From an uncultured Clostridia bacterium (GTDB taxonomy: Bacteria > Bacillota_A > Clostridia > TANB77 > CAG-508), in NCBI GenBank assembly GCA_947624715.1, contig CANQLO010000019.1:1-32368 (forward strand): a stretch of DNA of 32,368 bases, given 5' to 3'. Below, piece by piece: positions 24,893-32,368 of this stretch (position 1 is its first letter; each line of letters opens with the position of its first letter). The position numbers and the translations under genes were made by a program. The notes below the pieces were generated by a model. That model saw only the letters and a program-made list of their open reading frames with translations. It searched no databases and was not told where the DNA came from.

Positions 24893-25816
24893 TTGATAGA
24901 AGATAAAAATATAAAAACTAACAAAGAAAAAGATTTAACAAAAGAAAACAAAAAATATAAAACTCTTATTCCAAAAGTAGATATAGTATTTCAAAGTCTG
25001 TTTGGAAAAAATAATCCAGAAATAACAAAGTCATTTGTGCAAGCAATGTTAGGAGAAAAGATAGAAAAAATAGAAATAAATGAAGATAAAGAGTTAATAA
25101 GAAGTAGACCAAATGATAAGTTAGGAATATTAGATTTGCAATTAGATATAAATAATAGTGAAAAAGTAGACGTAGAAGTTCAACTACTAAATAAAGACAA
25201 CTTTATAAAAAGGCTATTATTTTATTTAACAAGATTATATTCAGATCAAGTGAAAAGAGGAGATGAATATGACAAAATAAAAAGAGTAGTGTTAATAGCA
25301 ATAATAGATTTTGAAATAGAAGAGATGAAAGAGATAAATAAAATGGAAAGCAAATGGAAGTTGATAGAGACGGAAAATCGTAAAAAAATCTTGACAGACT
25401 TAATTGAACTGGATATAATAAGCTTAAAGAGAGCAAATGAAGAATACAACAGAAATAAAAATAATATTAAAGCCCAGTGGATGTTGTTTTTAGATAATCC
25501 AGAATCAGAGGAGGTGCAGGAGATAGTGGAAAAGAATGAAGATATAAAAGAAGCGATAGTAACAGTAAAAGAGATGAGCGAAGACGAAAAAATGCAACGA
25601 CTAGCTGATTTAAGATGGAAAGCAATAATGGATGAAAAGGCAATAAAAAGTTTAGGATTTAAAGAAGGAAAAGAAGAAGGAAGAAAAAAGGGAAAAATAG
25701 AAGGCATAAATGAAATCAAAATTAAAATTGCCAAAAAACTAATTGCAGAAGGAAAGGATATTAAATATATATCCGACTTAACAGAACTAACAGAAGAAGA
25801 GTTAAAAAAATTATAA
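24893..25816 (+). CDS. Rpn-family / PD-(D/E)XK nuclease transposase-like protein
   Basis: A 307-residue protein of the recombination-promoting nuclease / putative transposase (PDDEXK_2) family, scattered in many copies in gut Firmicutes. The N-terminal core reads PKVDIVFQSLFG (27-38) and GILDLQLD...VDVEVQ. Asp81, Glu95 and Gln97 form the modified PD-(D/E)XK site. The charged C-terminal tail (GFKEGKEEGRKKGKIEG) is typical. The start is TTG at 24893, 8 bases after AAGGAGG (24878-24884); a nearby ATG at 24886 is out of frame. It has a consensus promoter. No inverted repeats typical of an insertion sequence are evident at its ends. Confidence 0.83.
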   Translation: MIEDKNIKTNKEKDLTKENKKYKTLIPKVDIVFQSLFGKNNPEITKSFVQAMLGEKIEKIEINEDKELIRSRPNDKLGILDLQLDINNSEKVDVEVQLLNKDNFIKRLLFYLTRLYSDQVKRGDEYDKIKRVVLIAIIDFEIEEMKEINKMESKWKLIETENRKKILTDLIELDIISLKRANEEYNRNKNNIKAQWMLFLDNPESEEVQEIVEKNEDIKEAIVTVKEMSEDEKMQRLADLRWKAIMDEKAIKSLGFKEGKEEGRKKGKIEGINEIKIKIAKKLIAEGKDIKYISDLTELTEEELKKL

Positions 25817-25959
25817 ATTTTCTAGTATTTATGAAGATTCAATAATATAATATATTTAGAAAATATAAAAAAAGGATTAAATATTTATAAAAATAGATTA
25901 AAATGTATAGCATATAGTTAAGCAATGTTGCAAAGATTATATAAGGAGGAGAATATTAT

Positions 25960-26217
25960 ATGGAATATAGATATATACCAAAAGGAGTATGTTCTCAAGA
26001 ACTAATTTTTAATATAGAAGATGGAGTTGTAAAAGATTTAAAAGTAATTGGTGGTTGTTCAGGCAACCTTCAAGGAATTTCTAAATTAGTAGTAGGCTTA
26101 AAAGTAGATGAAGTTATAGAAAAACTAAGAGGAATAAAATGTGGTTTCAAACCAACATCTTGTCCAGATCAAATCTCAAGAGCTTTAGAGGAATACAAAA
26201 ATAAAATGGCAGTATAA
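25960..26217 (+). CDS. TSCPD-domain protein (TIGR03905 type)
   Basis: An 85-residue small protein almost wholly made of a TSCPD domain. GGCSGN is at 31-36 and the name-giving TSCPD is at 66-70. The domain also occurs at the end of some ribonucleotide reductases, but this stand-alone form has no known reaction. The four cysteines (11, 33, 61, 68) could bind a metal. AAGGAGGAG lies upstream of the ATG. It precedes mfd by 18 bases and is probably in the same transcript. Confidence 0.85.
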   Translation: MEYRYIPKGVCSQELIFNIEDGVVKDLKVIGGCSGNLQGISKLVVGLKVDEVIEKLRGIKCGFKPTSCPDQISRALEEYKNKMAV

Positions 26218-26235
26218 TATTGCAAAGGAAATAAT

Positions 26236-29200
26236 ATGAATTATATATTAAGAGATTTATCACAAACAAAAATGTATCAAAATTTTATAAAAAATGATAC
26301 ATGCCCGATAACATTATCGGGTTTAGTTTGCGTGTCAAAAAGTGCTTTAATTGCACTAAATCAAAAGGAAACAAAGAAAGTTTTTGTAATTACATATAAT
26401 GAACTTCAAGCACAAAAATTAATAAAAGATTTATCATATTTTTATGATAATGTAGTGTATTTTCCAAAAAAAGAAATATCAGTTTATGATTATGATGTAG
26501 AAAGCAATGATATAGCATATAAGAGAATAGATGTCTTAAATAAGATGAATATTGAAAAGCAACTTATTGTAGTTACAACAATAGAAGCGGTAATGCAAAA
26601 AATGATAAGCAAACAAAGCTTATTTGAAAACATAATAAAAATTGATGAAAATAGCACAATATCATTAGATGAAATAAAAGAAAAGCTTATACATATGGGA
26701 TATGAAAGAAAGCCAATAGTAGAAGCAAGAGGAGAATTTAGTATAAGAGGGGATATTTTAGATATTGCAACATCTGATACAGGTGGAATAAGAGTCGAAC
26801 TTTGGGGGGATGAAATTGACTCTATTAGAAAATTTAAGATAACATCTCAACGTTCCACAGAAATGGTAAAAAATGTGGAAATCTATCCAGCTAAAGAAAA
26901 TATTTTAGAATTTAAATTAGATACAATCAGAAAAAAAATCGAGAGTAATTATTCTAATATAGATAAAAATATTATTTCTGATATTGAAGAAATAGAGCAA
27001 GGAAATTTTGAAAATAAGATAGATAAATATTTTAATGAATTCTATGAAAGACAGGAAAGTATTTTAGATTATGCCAAAGATTTTAAGATATTTGTGGACG
27101 AACCTGATAAAGTAGAACAAAGAATAAATGGAATTAAAGAAGATAATAAAAATTTAATCAAAGAACTTAAAGAAAGAGAAAGATTTGTTCCTGAAGCACT
27201 AGAAAATATTTTATATTTTGATTTTAATGAAAACAATACAGTTAAATTAAAGGAAGAAGATTTAAAAGAGAACCATTTTGAATTCAGAGAAGTTAATTTG
27301 TTTAAGGGAGATATTAAAAACTTTGAAATTGGTATTAAAGATGCGATACAATCAAAAAAGAAGATTATAATTTTAGCAGGTGGAAAAGATAATAGAAGTA
27401 AGATTGCAAAAATAATTCAAAAAACTATTGAAAATAATAAATTAAATGGAAGTATTGTTGAAGTAGATAATTTGGATGATATTATTCTAAAGCCAAGAGA
27501 GATAATTGTATCTACTGGTGCTTTGTCAAGTGGTTTTGAAAATAAAGAAACTAATTTACAAGTAATTAGTAGTGATGAATTTTTAAACATTGAAAAAAGA
27601 AAAATAAAAAAAGCAAGTGAAACATTTAAAAGTGGAGAAAAAATAGTTTTTGCAGATTTAAAAGTAGGAGATTTAGTAGTACATAGAAATCATGGTATAG
27701 CTGTTTTTGGTGGAGTTAAAACAATAAAGACAGAAGGAGTTACTAAGGATTATATTATTTTAACATATAGAGATGGTGACACTCTATATGTGCCAACTGA
27801 GAATTTAGATAATGTTAGAAAATATATTGGTGCCCAAGAAGGTATAAAACTGAATAAATTAGGATCTAAAGAGTGGCAAGAAACAAAAGCAAAAGTAAAG
27901 GGTAATCTAAGAGCAATAGCAAAAGATTTAATAAGTTTGTATGCTAAAAGAGAACATTCAAAGGGATATGCATTTTCTAAAGATACACCATGGCAAAGCC
28001 AATTTGAAGATAGTTTTCCATATCAAGAGACTAATGATCAATTAAGATGTATTGAAGAAGTAAAGAAAGATATGGAATCAGATAGACCAATGGATAGACT
28101 TTTATGTGGAGATGTTGGCTATGGAAAGACAGAAGTTGCTATAAGAGCTGCTTTTAAAGCTGTAATGGATGGAAAACAAGTTGCATATTTAGCTCCAACT
28201 ACAATACTTGCAAATCAACAATATCAAGAATTTAAAAATAGAATGAAAGAGTATCCAATAACAGTGGAATTACTTAATAGATTCAGAACTGTAAAACAAC
28301 AAAAAGAGACTGTTCAGAAACTAAAAATAGGAAAAGTTGATATTGTAATTGGAACTCATAGAATGCTTAGTAAAGATGTTGAATTTAACGATTTAGGACT
28401 TTTAATTATTGACGAGGAACATAGATTTGGTGTAAAGGCAAAAGAAAAAATAAAAAAATACAAAGAATCAATAGATGTGTTAACAATGACAGCAACACCA
28501 ATTCCAAGAACTTTGCAAATGTCTATAGTTGGAATTAGAGATATGTCTGTTATATATGAACCACCTCATAATAGAAAGCCTATTCAAACTTATGTATTAG
28601 AATATGATAAAGAAGTAATTAGAGAGGCTATTACTAAAGAGTTAGAAAGAGATGGGCAAGTATTTTACATACATAATAATGTGGGAGATATTGCAACAAA
28701 AGCATTAGAAATAGAAGCTTTAGTTCCAGAAGCAAAAGTTGGATATGCACATGGAAAAATGTCAGGTCAAGAAATAGAAGAGATAATGCAAGACTTTATT
28801 GATAAAAAAATCAATATATTAGTATGTACTACTATTTTAGAATCTGGTATAGATATTCCGAATGCAAACACAATAATTGTTGAAAATGCTGATAGATTTG
28901 GCTTAGCACAACTATATCAAATTAGAGGAAGAGTTGGAAGAAGCAATAGGCAGGCTTATAGTTACATTACATATAGAAAAGACAAGATGATTAGTGAAGA
29001 TGCAAGCCAAAGACTTAAAGCTATAAAAGAGTTTACAGAGTTTGGCTCTGGATTTAAGATAGCAACGAGAGATTTACAAATAAGGGGTGCTGGAAGTATT
29101 TTCGGAGAATTTCAAAGTGGACATATGGAGCAAGTTGGTTATGATATGTACACAAGACTTTTAAATGAAGTTATTAAAGAAGAAAAGGGTGAACAAATAG

Positions 29201-29628
29201 AAGAAACAATAGATGTTACTATAGATTTAACTATATCTGCTTATATCCCAGAAGATTACATTGAAGATAGTAGTCAAAAGATAGAAATTTATCAAGATAT
29301 AGCAAATTGCAAAACAGAAGAAGATTTGCAAAATATAATTGATGAAATAATAGACAGATATGGTAATATGCCAGATGAAGTAAATAATTTAATTGAGATT
29401 GCAAGAATAAAGAATCTAGCAAGAGAAAAACAAGTTATTAAAATACAATCAAAGCCTATGGGAATAGTTTTCACATTTAATGATTTTAATAATGAAAATG
29501 TTGATATCTTGTTAGAAAAATATAAAAATAAAATACATTTTTCTGCAGTTGGAAAGCCATATATAACATTGAAGATTGATAATAATGAAATAGATGAAGT
29601 TAAAGATTTTTTAGAGATATTAAAATAA
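26236..29628 (+). CDS. mfd: Transcription-repair coupling factor Mfd
   Basis: An 1130-residue SF2 DNA translocase that removes stalled RNA polymerase and recruits UvrA. In order, it has UvrB-homology and linker domains at the N-terminus, the RNA-polymerase interaction domain (about 470-550, VGDLVVHRNHGIAVFGG), the RecG-like translocase with Walker A GDVGYGKT (625-632) and DEEH (726-729), motif VI QIRGRVGRS, and the C-terminal TRCF domain. Length is normal. It starts 18 bases after the TSCPD gene with AAGGAAATAAT upstream. Mfd near a SpoVB-like gene matches the usual Firmicute neighbourhood. Confidence 0.98.
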   Translation: MNYILRDLSQTKMYQNFIKNDTCPITLSGLVCVSKSALIALNQKETKKVFVITYNELQAQKLIKDLSYFYDNVVYFPKKEISVYDYDVESNDIAYKRIDVLNKMNIEKQLIVVTTIEAVMQKMISKQSLFENIIKIDENSTISLDEIKEKLIHMGYERKPIVEARGEFSIRGDILDIATSDTGGIRVELWGDEIDSIRKFKITSQRSTEMVKNVEIYPAKENILEFKLDTIRKKIESNYSNIDKNIISDIEEIEQGNFENKIDKYFNEFYERQESILDYAKDFKIFVDEPDKVEQRINGIKEDNKNLIKELKERERFVPEALENILYFDFNENNTVKLKEEDLKENHFEFREVNLFKGDIKNFEIGIKDAIQSKKKIIILAGGKDNRSKIAKIIQKTIENNKLNGSIVEVDNLDDIILKPREIIVSTGALSSGFENKETNLQVISSDEFLNIEKRKIKKASETFKSGEKIVFADLKVGDLVVHRNHGIAVFGGVKTIKTEGVTKDYIILTYRDGDTLYVPTENLDNVRKYIGAQEGIKLNKLGSKEWQETKAKVKGNLRAIAKDLISLYAKREHSKGYAFSKDTPWQSQFEDSFPYQETNDQLRCIEEVKKDMESDRPMDRLLCGDVGYGKTEVAIRAAFKAVMDGKQVAYLAPTTILANQQYQEFKNRMKEYPITVELLNRFRTVKQQKETVQKLKIGKVDIVIGTHRMLSKDVEFNDLGLLIIDEEHRFGVKAKEKIKKYKESIDVLTMTATPIPRTLQMSIVGIRDMSVIYEPPHNRKPIQTYVLEYDKEVIREAITKELERDGQVFYIHNNVGDIATKALEIEALVPEAKVGYAHGKMSGQEIEEIMQDFIDKKINILVCTTILESGIDIPNANTIIVENADRFGLAQLYQIRGRVGRSNRQAYSYITYRKDKMISEDASQRLKAIKEFTEFGSGFKIATRDLQIRGAGSIFGEFQSGHMEQVGYDMYTRLLNEVIKEEKGEQIEETIDVTIDLTISAYIPEDYIEDSSQKIEIYQDIANCKTEEDLQNIIDEIIDRYGNMPDEVNNLIEIARIKNLAREKQVIKIQSKPMGIVFTFNDFNNENVDILLEKYKNKIHFSAVGKPYITLKIDNNEIDEVKDFLEILK

Positions 29629-29673
29629 CTATGTTAATGTTTTTATAATAGATAATTGAGAGGTAATAAAAAA

Positions 29674-30438
29674 ATGGTAATTAGTAGTAAAGATAATAAT
29701 ACTATAAAGGAAATTAAAAAATTAAAAGATAAGAAGTATAGAAAAGATAAGTACGTAGTAGAAGGAATAAAAATGCTTGAAGAAGCAATTGCAGAAAATC
29801 AGGACATAGACATTATTGTTCTTAAAGAAGGTATATCATTAAGTTTAGATTTATCAAACTATGAAGTAATAACTGTAACAGAAAATGTTTTTAGCATTTT
29901 GACAGAGGTAGAAAATCCTCAAGGAGTTCTAGCTGTAATAGAAAAAAAGAAAAATAATGAAATTGATGTAAGTGCAGATTATATTGTCGCTTTAGATGGG
30001 TTGCAAGATCCGGGCAATTTAGGAACTATTATTAGAACTGTAGATTCTGCAAATTTAAAACAAATTTTAGTTTCAAAAGATACAGTTGATAGCTTTAGCC
30101 CAAAAGTCGTTAGGTCAACTATGGGATCAATATTTAGAGTAAATATTATTGAAACAGATAATTTAGGAGAAAGTCTAAAAAGCTTAAAACAAAAAGGATT
30201 TGAAACTGTAGTAACATCATTAGATTCAAAAAAAAGTATATATGATATAGATTATCATAAAAAGATAGTTGTTATAGGAAATGAAGCAAATGGTGTATCA
30301 GAAGAAATTAAGAAAATAGCTGATAAAAAGGTAATAATCCCAATGCTAGGAAAAACAGAAAGCTTAAACGCCTCAGTCGCAGCAGGAATTATGATATATG
30401 AATATGTAAGACAAAAAATTGTTAGCAATAAAAATTAG
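29674..30438 (+). CDS. TrmH/SpoU-family RNA 2'-O-methyltransferase
   Basis: A 254-residue rRNA/tRNA methyltransferase. The N-terminal substrate-binding domain (VISSKDNNTIKEIKKLK..., then YVVEGIKML) is followed by the SPOUT knot domain: ALDGLQDPGNLGTIIRT, VVIGNEANGVS and LNASVAAGIMIYEY. All three catalytic and cofactor motifs are intact. ATG 29674 is preferred over the upstream TTG 29656 because GAGAGGT (29658-29664) then serves as the ribosome-binding site. The target nucleotide cannot be told from sequence. It follows mfd by 45 bases. Confidence 0.92.
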   Translation: MVISSKDNNTIKEIKKLKDKKYRKDKYVVEGIKMLEEAIAENQDIDIIVLKEGISLSLDLSNYEVITVTENVFSILTEVENPQGVLAVIEKKKNNEIDVSADYIVALDGLQDPGNLGTIIRTVDSANLKQILVSKDTVDSFSPKVVRSTMGSIFRVNIIETDNLGESLKSLKQKGFETVVTSLDSKKSIYDIDYHKKIVVIGNEANGVSEEIKKIADKKVIIPMLGKTESLNASVAAGIMIYEYVRQKIVSNKN

Positions 30439-30568
30439 TTACATAAATATAGCAATAGTAACTGAATATATTACAATTCTATTACATTCTAAGAAAATTA
30501 TTGCTAAAAAAATAAATGTGTTAAAATAACGTATATGAGAACAAAAGAAAAAAAGAAAGGAAAACAAA

Positions 30569-30628
30569 ATGATAAAACTTGTAAGCCTTGAGGCTGTAGA
30601 GAGAGAGAGAGAGAGAGTTACACTTTAG
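30569..30628 (+). CDS. Short ORF with an (AG)10 tract (possible phase-variable leader)
   Basis: A 19-codon ORF (ATG 30569, TAG 30626) with AGAAAGG upstream. It reads MIKLVSLEAV followed by alternating Glu-Arg encoded by the (AG)10 repeat, then VTL. If the tract loses one AG (or gains two), the frame opens to a stop at about 30735 and the product becomes about 55 residues with a varied, non-repetitive end (SYTLEIKSVTRLG...). It could be a phase-variable small protein, a leader peptide, or a decayed gene fragment. The coding status is unproven. Confidence 0.35.
   Translation: MIKLVSLEAVERERERVTL
30598..30617 (+). repeat. (AG)10 microsatellite
   Basis: Ten uninterrupted AG units, the only long dinucleotide tract of this kind in the window. 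A shorter (AC)5 tract follows at about 30660-30668. Confidence 0.95.
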
Positions 30629-30644
30629 AAATAAAAAGTGTAAC
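30617..30644. repeat. Perfect 10-bp hairpin after the (AG)10 tract
   Basis: GTTACACTTT (30617-30626) pairs with AAAGTGTAAC (30635-30644), with an 8-base loop. No T-run follows, so it is not a standard terminator. Confidence 0.65.
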
Positions 30645-30847
30645 ACGTTTAGGCAGTCTGACACACACAAGTAATTTAATAGATAAAAGGATAAACATAG
30701 AAATATTAGAAGCTATGTGTTTTAGTGAAAGCTAGAATGCATGGCTTTTTGTTGTGCAAAAATAAGTTATTAAAATTAAGTTATTTACTACATAAATAAT
30801 TTAATTTATAAAAATAAAATCAAAGATTAAAGGAGGAAAAGAAAAAA

Positions 30848-32146
30848 ATGAAAGAACAAAAGCAAAGAAGAAGTGAAGGAGGAATTACGCTTATAGCGCT
30901 TGTCGTAACAATAATAATAATGTTAGTACTAGCAGGAGTGACACTAAATCTAGTATTAGGAGATGGAGGATTAATAAATACAGCAAAAAAAGGAATAGAA
31001 GAACATGATAAAGCAAGTCAAAAGGAAAAAGAAGAATTAACTGGTGCAGCAGGGATGATACAAAACTTAATTGATGGACTAGGAAGTACAGGAGGAACAA
31101 CACCGCCATCAGGAAACAAAGGACCAACTGGAAAAACATTAGTAACAACAGTACAAGAAATAACAGAAGAAACCGTACACGGAGAAGATAGTTTAGGAAA
31201 TCCAGTAGTAATACCAGGAGGATTTAAATTTGCAGGACAGCCAACAGATACAGTAGAACATGGAATAATAATAGAAGATGATGAAGGAAACCAATTTGTA
31301 TGGATACCAGTAAGTAATACAGATGGAGATAACAATGCATCAACACAACCAGACGCGACAGATTTGATAACATTAGAAAGTGGAGCCAAAGTGGAAATAA
31401 CACTAGGAAGGTATACATTTGCTACAAGTAGTCCGGGAACACCAGAACTAAAGCAAAACGGAGCAAATCATTCAGAAAGGTCAGCATCAACTCTTATTTC
31501 AAGTTGGTTTTATGAAGATACTAGTAGTGGGGGAAGACCAAATGGAGGAGAAGGAGCGAAAAATTTAGCAGGATTTGTACAAAGTGTGCAGGATAATCAT
31601 GGGTATTATATAGCAAGATATGAAGCAAGCTATAAAAGCGGAAGTAGTGTAGAAGACTATAAGCCATTTTCAAAACCATCTAAAAGTAATAGTACAGGGT
31701 CTTGGAGTAACACCTCAGGAATGTTATGGAATTTTATAACACAAGGAGATGCATCAAAAGTAAGTCAAAATATGTATAGTGTAGGAGATAATGAAGCGAA
31801 CTATGTAGAAAGTGATTTAGTAAATAGTTATGCATGGGATACAGCGATAGTATATATACAAGCAATGGGAAATGAAAATTATGCAAATGAATCAGACGGG
31901 AATGGTAGTTTAAGAAATACCGGATCAACAGGAGATGAGAAATGTCATATATTTGATATGGCAGGAAATGTAGTAGAATGGACAACAGAATATTCTACGT
32001 ACACTTTCAGTGGCTACAACTTCCCTTGCGTTATTCGAGGTGGTCTTTACTGCGACAGCGACTACTACACAGCTTATCGTGACCTCAACTTTACGACCCT
32101 CAGCGTCAGCGACATCGGGTTCCGTCCACTTTTATATTTAAAGTAG
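30848..32146 (+). CDS. Prepilin-like anchored protein with C-type-lectin/FGE-like C-terminus; DGR target
   Basis: A 432-residue surface protein. The N-terminus (EGGITLIALVVTIIIMLVL, about 15-33) is like a class III/type IV prepilin signal, with Gly before the cleavage site, but the usual Glu at +5 is Ala. A linker rich in Gly/Pro/Thr follows (about 75-100). The C-terminal domain (about 130-432) is of formylglycine-generating-enzyme/C-type-lectin type, with HIFDMAGNVVEWTTEY and IRGG...IGFRPLLY. Residues from about 385 to the end are encoded by GC-rich DNA unlike the rest of the gene, the mark of a DGR variable region. The ATG has AAAGGAGG upstream. A hairpin terminator follows at 32246. Confidence 0.82.
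   Translation: MKEQKQRRSEGGITLIALVVTIIIMLVLAGVTLNLVLGDGGLINTAKKGIEEHDKASQKEKEELTGAAGMIQNLIDGLGSTGGTTPPSGNKGPTGKTLVTTVQEITEETVHGEDSLGNPVVIPGGFKFAGQPTDTVEHGIIIEDDEGNQFVWIPVSNTDGDNNASTQPDATDLITLESGAKVEITLGRYTFATSSPGTPELKQNGANHSERSASTLISSWFYEDTSSGGRPNGGEGAKNLAGFVQSVQDNHGYYIARYEASYKSGSSVEDYKPFSKPSKSNSTGSWSNTSGMLWNFITQGDASKVSQNMYSVGDNEANYVESDLVNSYAWDTAIVYIQAMGNENYANESDGNGSLRNTGSTGDEKCHIFDMAGNVVEWTTEYSTYTFSGYNFPCVIRGGLYCDSDYYTAYRDLNFTTLSVSDIGFRPLLYLK
31993..32135 (+). other. Putative DGR variable region (VR)
   Basis: Bases 32011-32130 are about 52% GC against about 30% just upstream (31801-31860). About half of the codons end in C (TAC, GAC, AGC, CTC, GTC), whereas C-ending codons are rare in the rest of the gene. 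This is what adenine-specific mutagenesis of AAC-rich template codons produces. It ends in IGFRP, the usual end of CLec-type VR proteins. A 7-bp inverted repeat (TCAGCGT 32100-32106, ACGCTGA 32153-32159) spans the end and could belong to the initiation-of-homing site. Confidence 0.75.
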
Positions 32147-32245
32147 CTCTGAACGCTGAAGAAGAGATAAATACAAAGGAAATAAATCATAGAAGTAAGC
32201 GTATTGGGAGTATGAGAATTAAATAAATATTTCGCTGGAAAAATG

Positions 32246-32296
32246 AAAAATGTGAAACAAAATTAATAAAAAAATAAAAAAATGTTTCACATTTTT
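32246..32296 (+). terminator. Terminator after the DGR target gene
   Basis: AAAAATGTGAAAC (32246-32258) and GTTTCACATTTTT (32284-32296) form a 13-bp perfect stem with a 25-base A-rich loop and a T-rich tail. Confidence 0.75.
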
Positions 32297-32313
32297 TTAT
32301 TTTGTGGTATAAT
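32286..32313 (+). promoter_or_regulatory. Promoter embedded in the terminator's 3' arm
   Basis: TTCACA (32286-32291), a 16-bp spacer and TATAAT (32308-32313), with TG one base upstream (extended -10). It reads out of the window and so may drive the next DGR component or a small RNA. Confidence 0.6.
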
Positions 32314-32315
32314 AT

Positions 32316-32363
32316 AAATGTGAAACAAAATTAAACAAAAAACGATAAAAAAGTTTCACATTT
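32316..32363. repeat. Second TGTGAAAC/GTTTCACA hairpin
   Basis: AAATGTGAAAC (32316-32326) and GTTTCACATTT (32353-32363), an 11-bp perfect stem with a 26-base A-rich loop similar in sequence to the loop of the terminator just upstream. It begins at about the predicted transcript start. Confidence 0.7.
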
Positions 32364-32368
32364 TAAAG

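Larger units (their letters stand above)
30439..30847. other. 409-base leader/intergenic region between trmH-like and DGR-target genes
   Basis: Apart from the short (AG)10 ORF and the hairpin listed separately, I see no gene here. TATTGCTA/TAGCAATA inverted copies occur near 30450 and 30500 but lack a T-run. The last 20 bases carry AAAGGAGG, the ribosome-binding site of the next gene. Confidence 0.6.

Noticed and set aside
30422..30507. TTAGCAATAA (30422-30431) and TTATTGCTAA (30498-30507) as a terminator of the methyltransferase gene
   Set aside because: The arms are 66 bases apart, one lies inside the coding region, and an A-run instead of a T-run follows on this strand.

Overview
The window is about 28% GC with strong Shine-Dalgarno sequences. 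It carries sporulation-type genes (a SpoVB-like flippase, a YlbJ homologue, a Spo0A-like regulator), so it is most likely chromosomal DNA of an anaerobic, low-GC Clostridia-type Firmicute, probably a gut lineage. Genus cannot be fixed from the sequence alone.

Layout. 0.2-3 kb: pgeF (peptidoglycan editing factor), a family 4 uracil-DNA glycosylase and a stand-alone glutamate-synthase-beta-like flavoprotein. 3.0-4.3 kb: a GC-rich palindromic interspersed element, then a minus-strand HExxH protein of unknown role. 4.5-11.3 kb: a probable housekeeping run of leuS, a GT-C-like polytopic membrane protein, two pseudouridine synthases and an S1-domain RNA-binding protein. 11.3-12.3 kb: a winged-helix/nuclease-like protein of replication-relaxation type with its own promoter.

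12.3-18.5 kb looks like a cell-envelope signalling island. It holds a secreted V8-like serine protease, two membrane-anchored extracytoplasmic proteins, an ECF sigma factor overlapping its putative anti-sigma factor, a small secreted protein on the minus strand, and a Spo0A-like regulator that has lost its phosphoacceptor Asp. The same 11-base box (TGCAACTTTTT) lies upstream of the protease, the sigma factor and the Spo0A-like gene, which suggests one autoregulated ECF regulon. The small secreted gene is flanked by a perfect 16-bp inverted repeat, one copy in its 5' UTR and the other just past its stop.

18.6-21 kb: a minus-strand VirD4/TraG-like coupling ATPase with no other conjugation gene nearby, then a second, inverted copy of the GC-rich palindromic element. 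21.2-30.4 kb: SpoVB-like flippase, HU, a tRNA with anticodon CAT behind a consensus promoter, ylbJ split by a frameshift at a run of 14 A, an Rpn/PD-(D/E)XK transposase-like gene, a TSCPD protein, mfd and a TrmH-family methyltransferase.

30.4-32.4 kb is the most unusual part. A short ORF contains an (AG)10 microsatellite whose length decides its reading frame. It is followed by a prepilin-like, membrane-anchored protein with a formylglycine-enzyme/C-type-lectin-like C-terminus. The last ~130 coding bases of that gene jump to about 52% GC and are full of codons ending in C, the signature of a diversity-generating retroelement (DGR) variable region. No template repeat or reverse transcriptase is in the window, so these should lie outside it. 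The window ends in regularly spaced, alternating TGTGAAAC/GTTTCACA sites that form a terminator and then surround a promoter.
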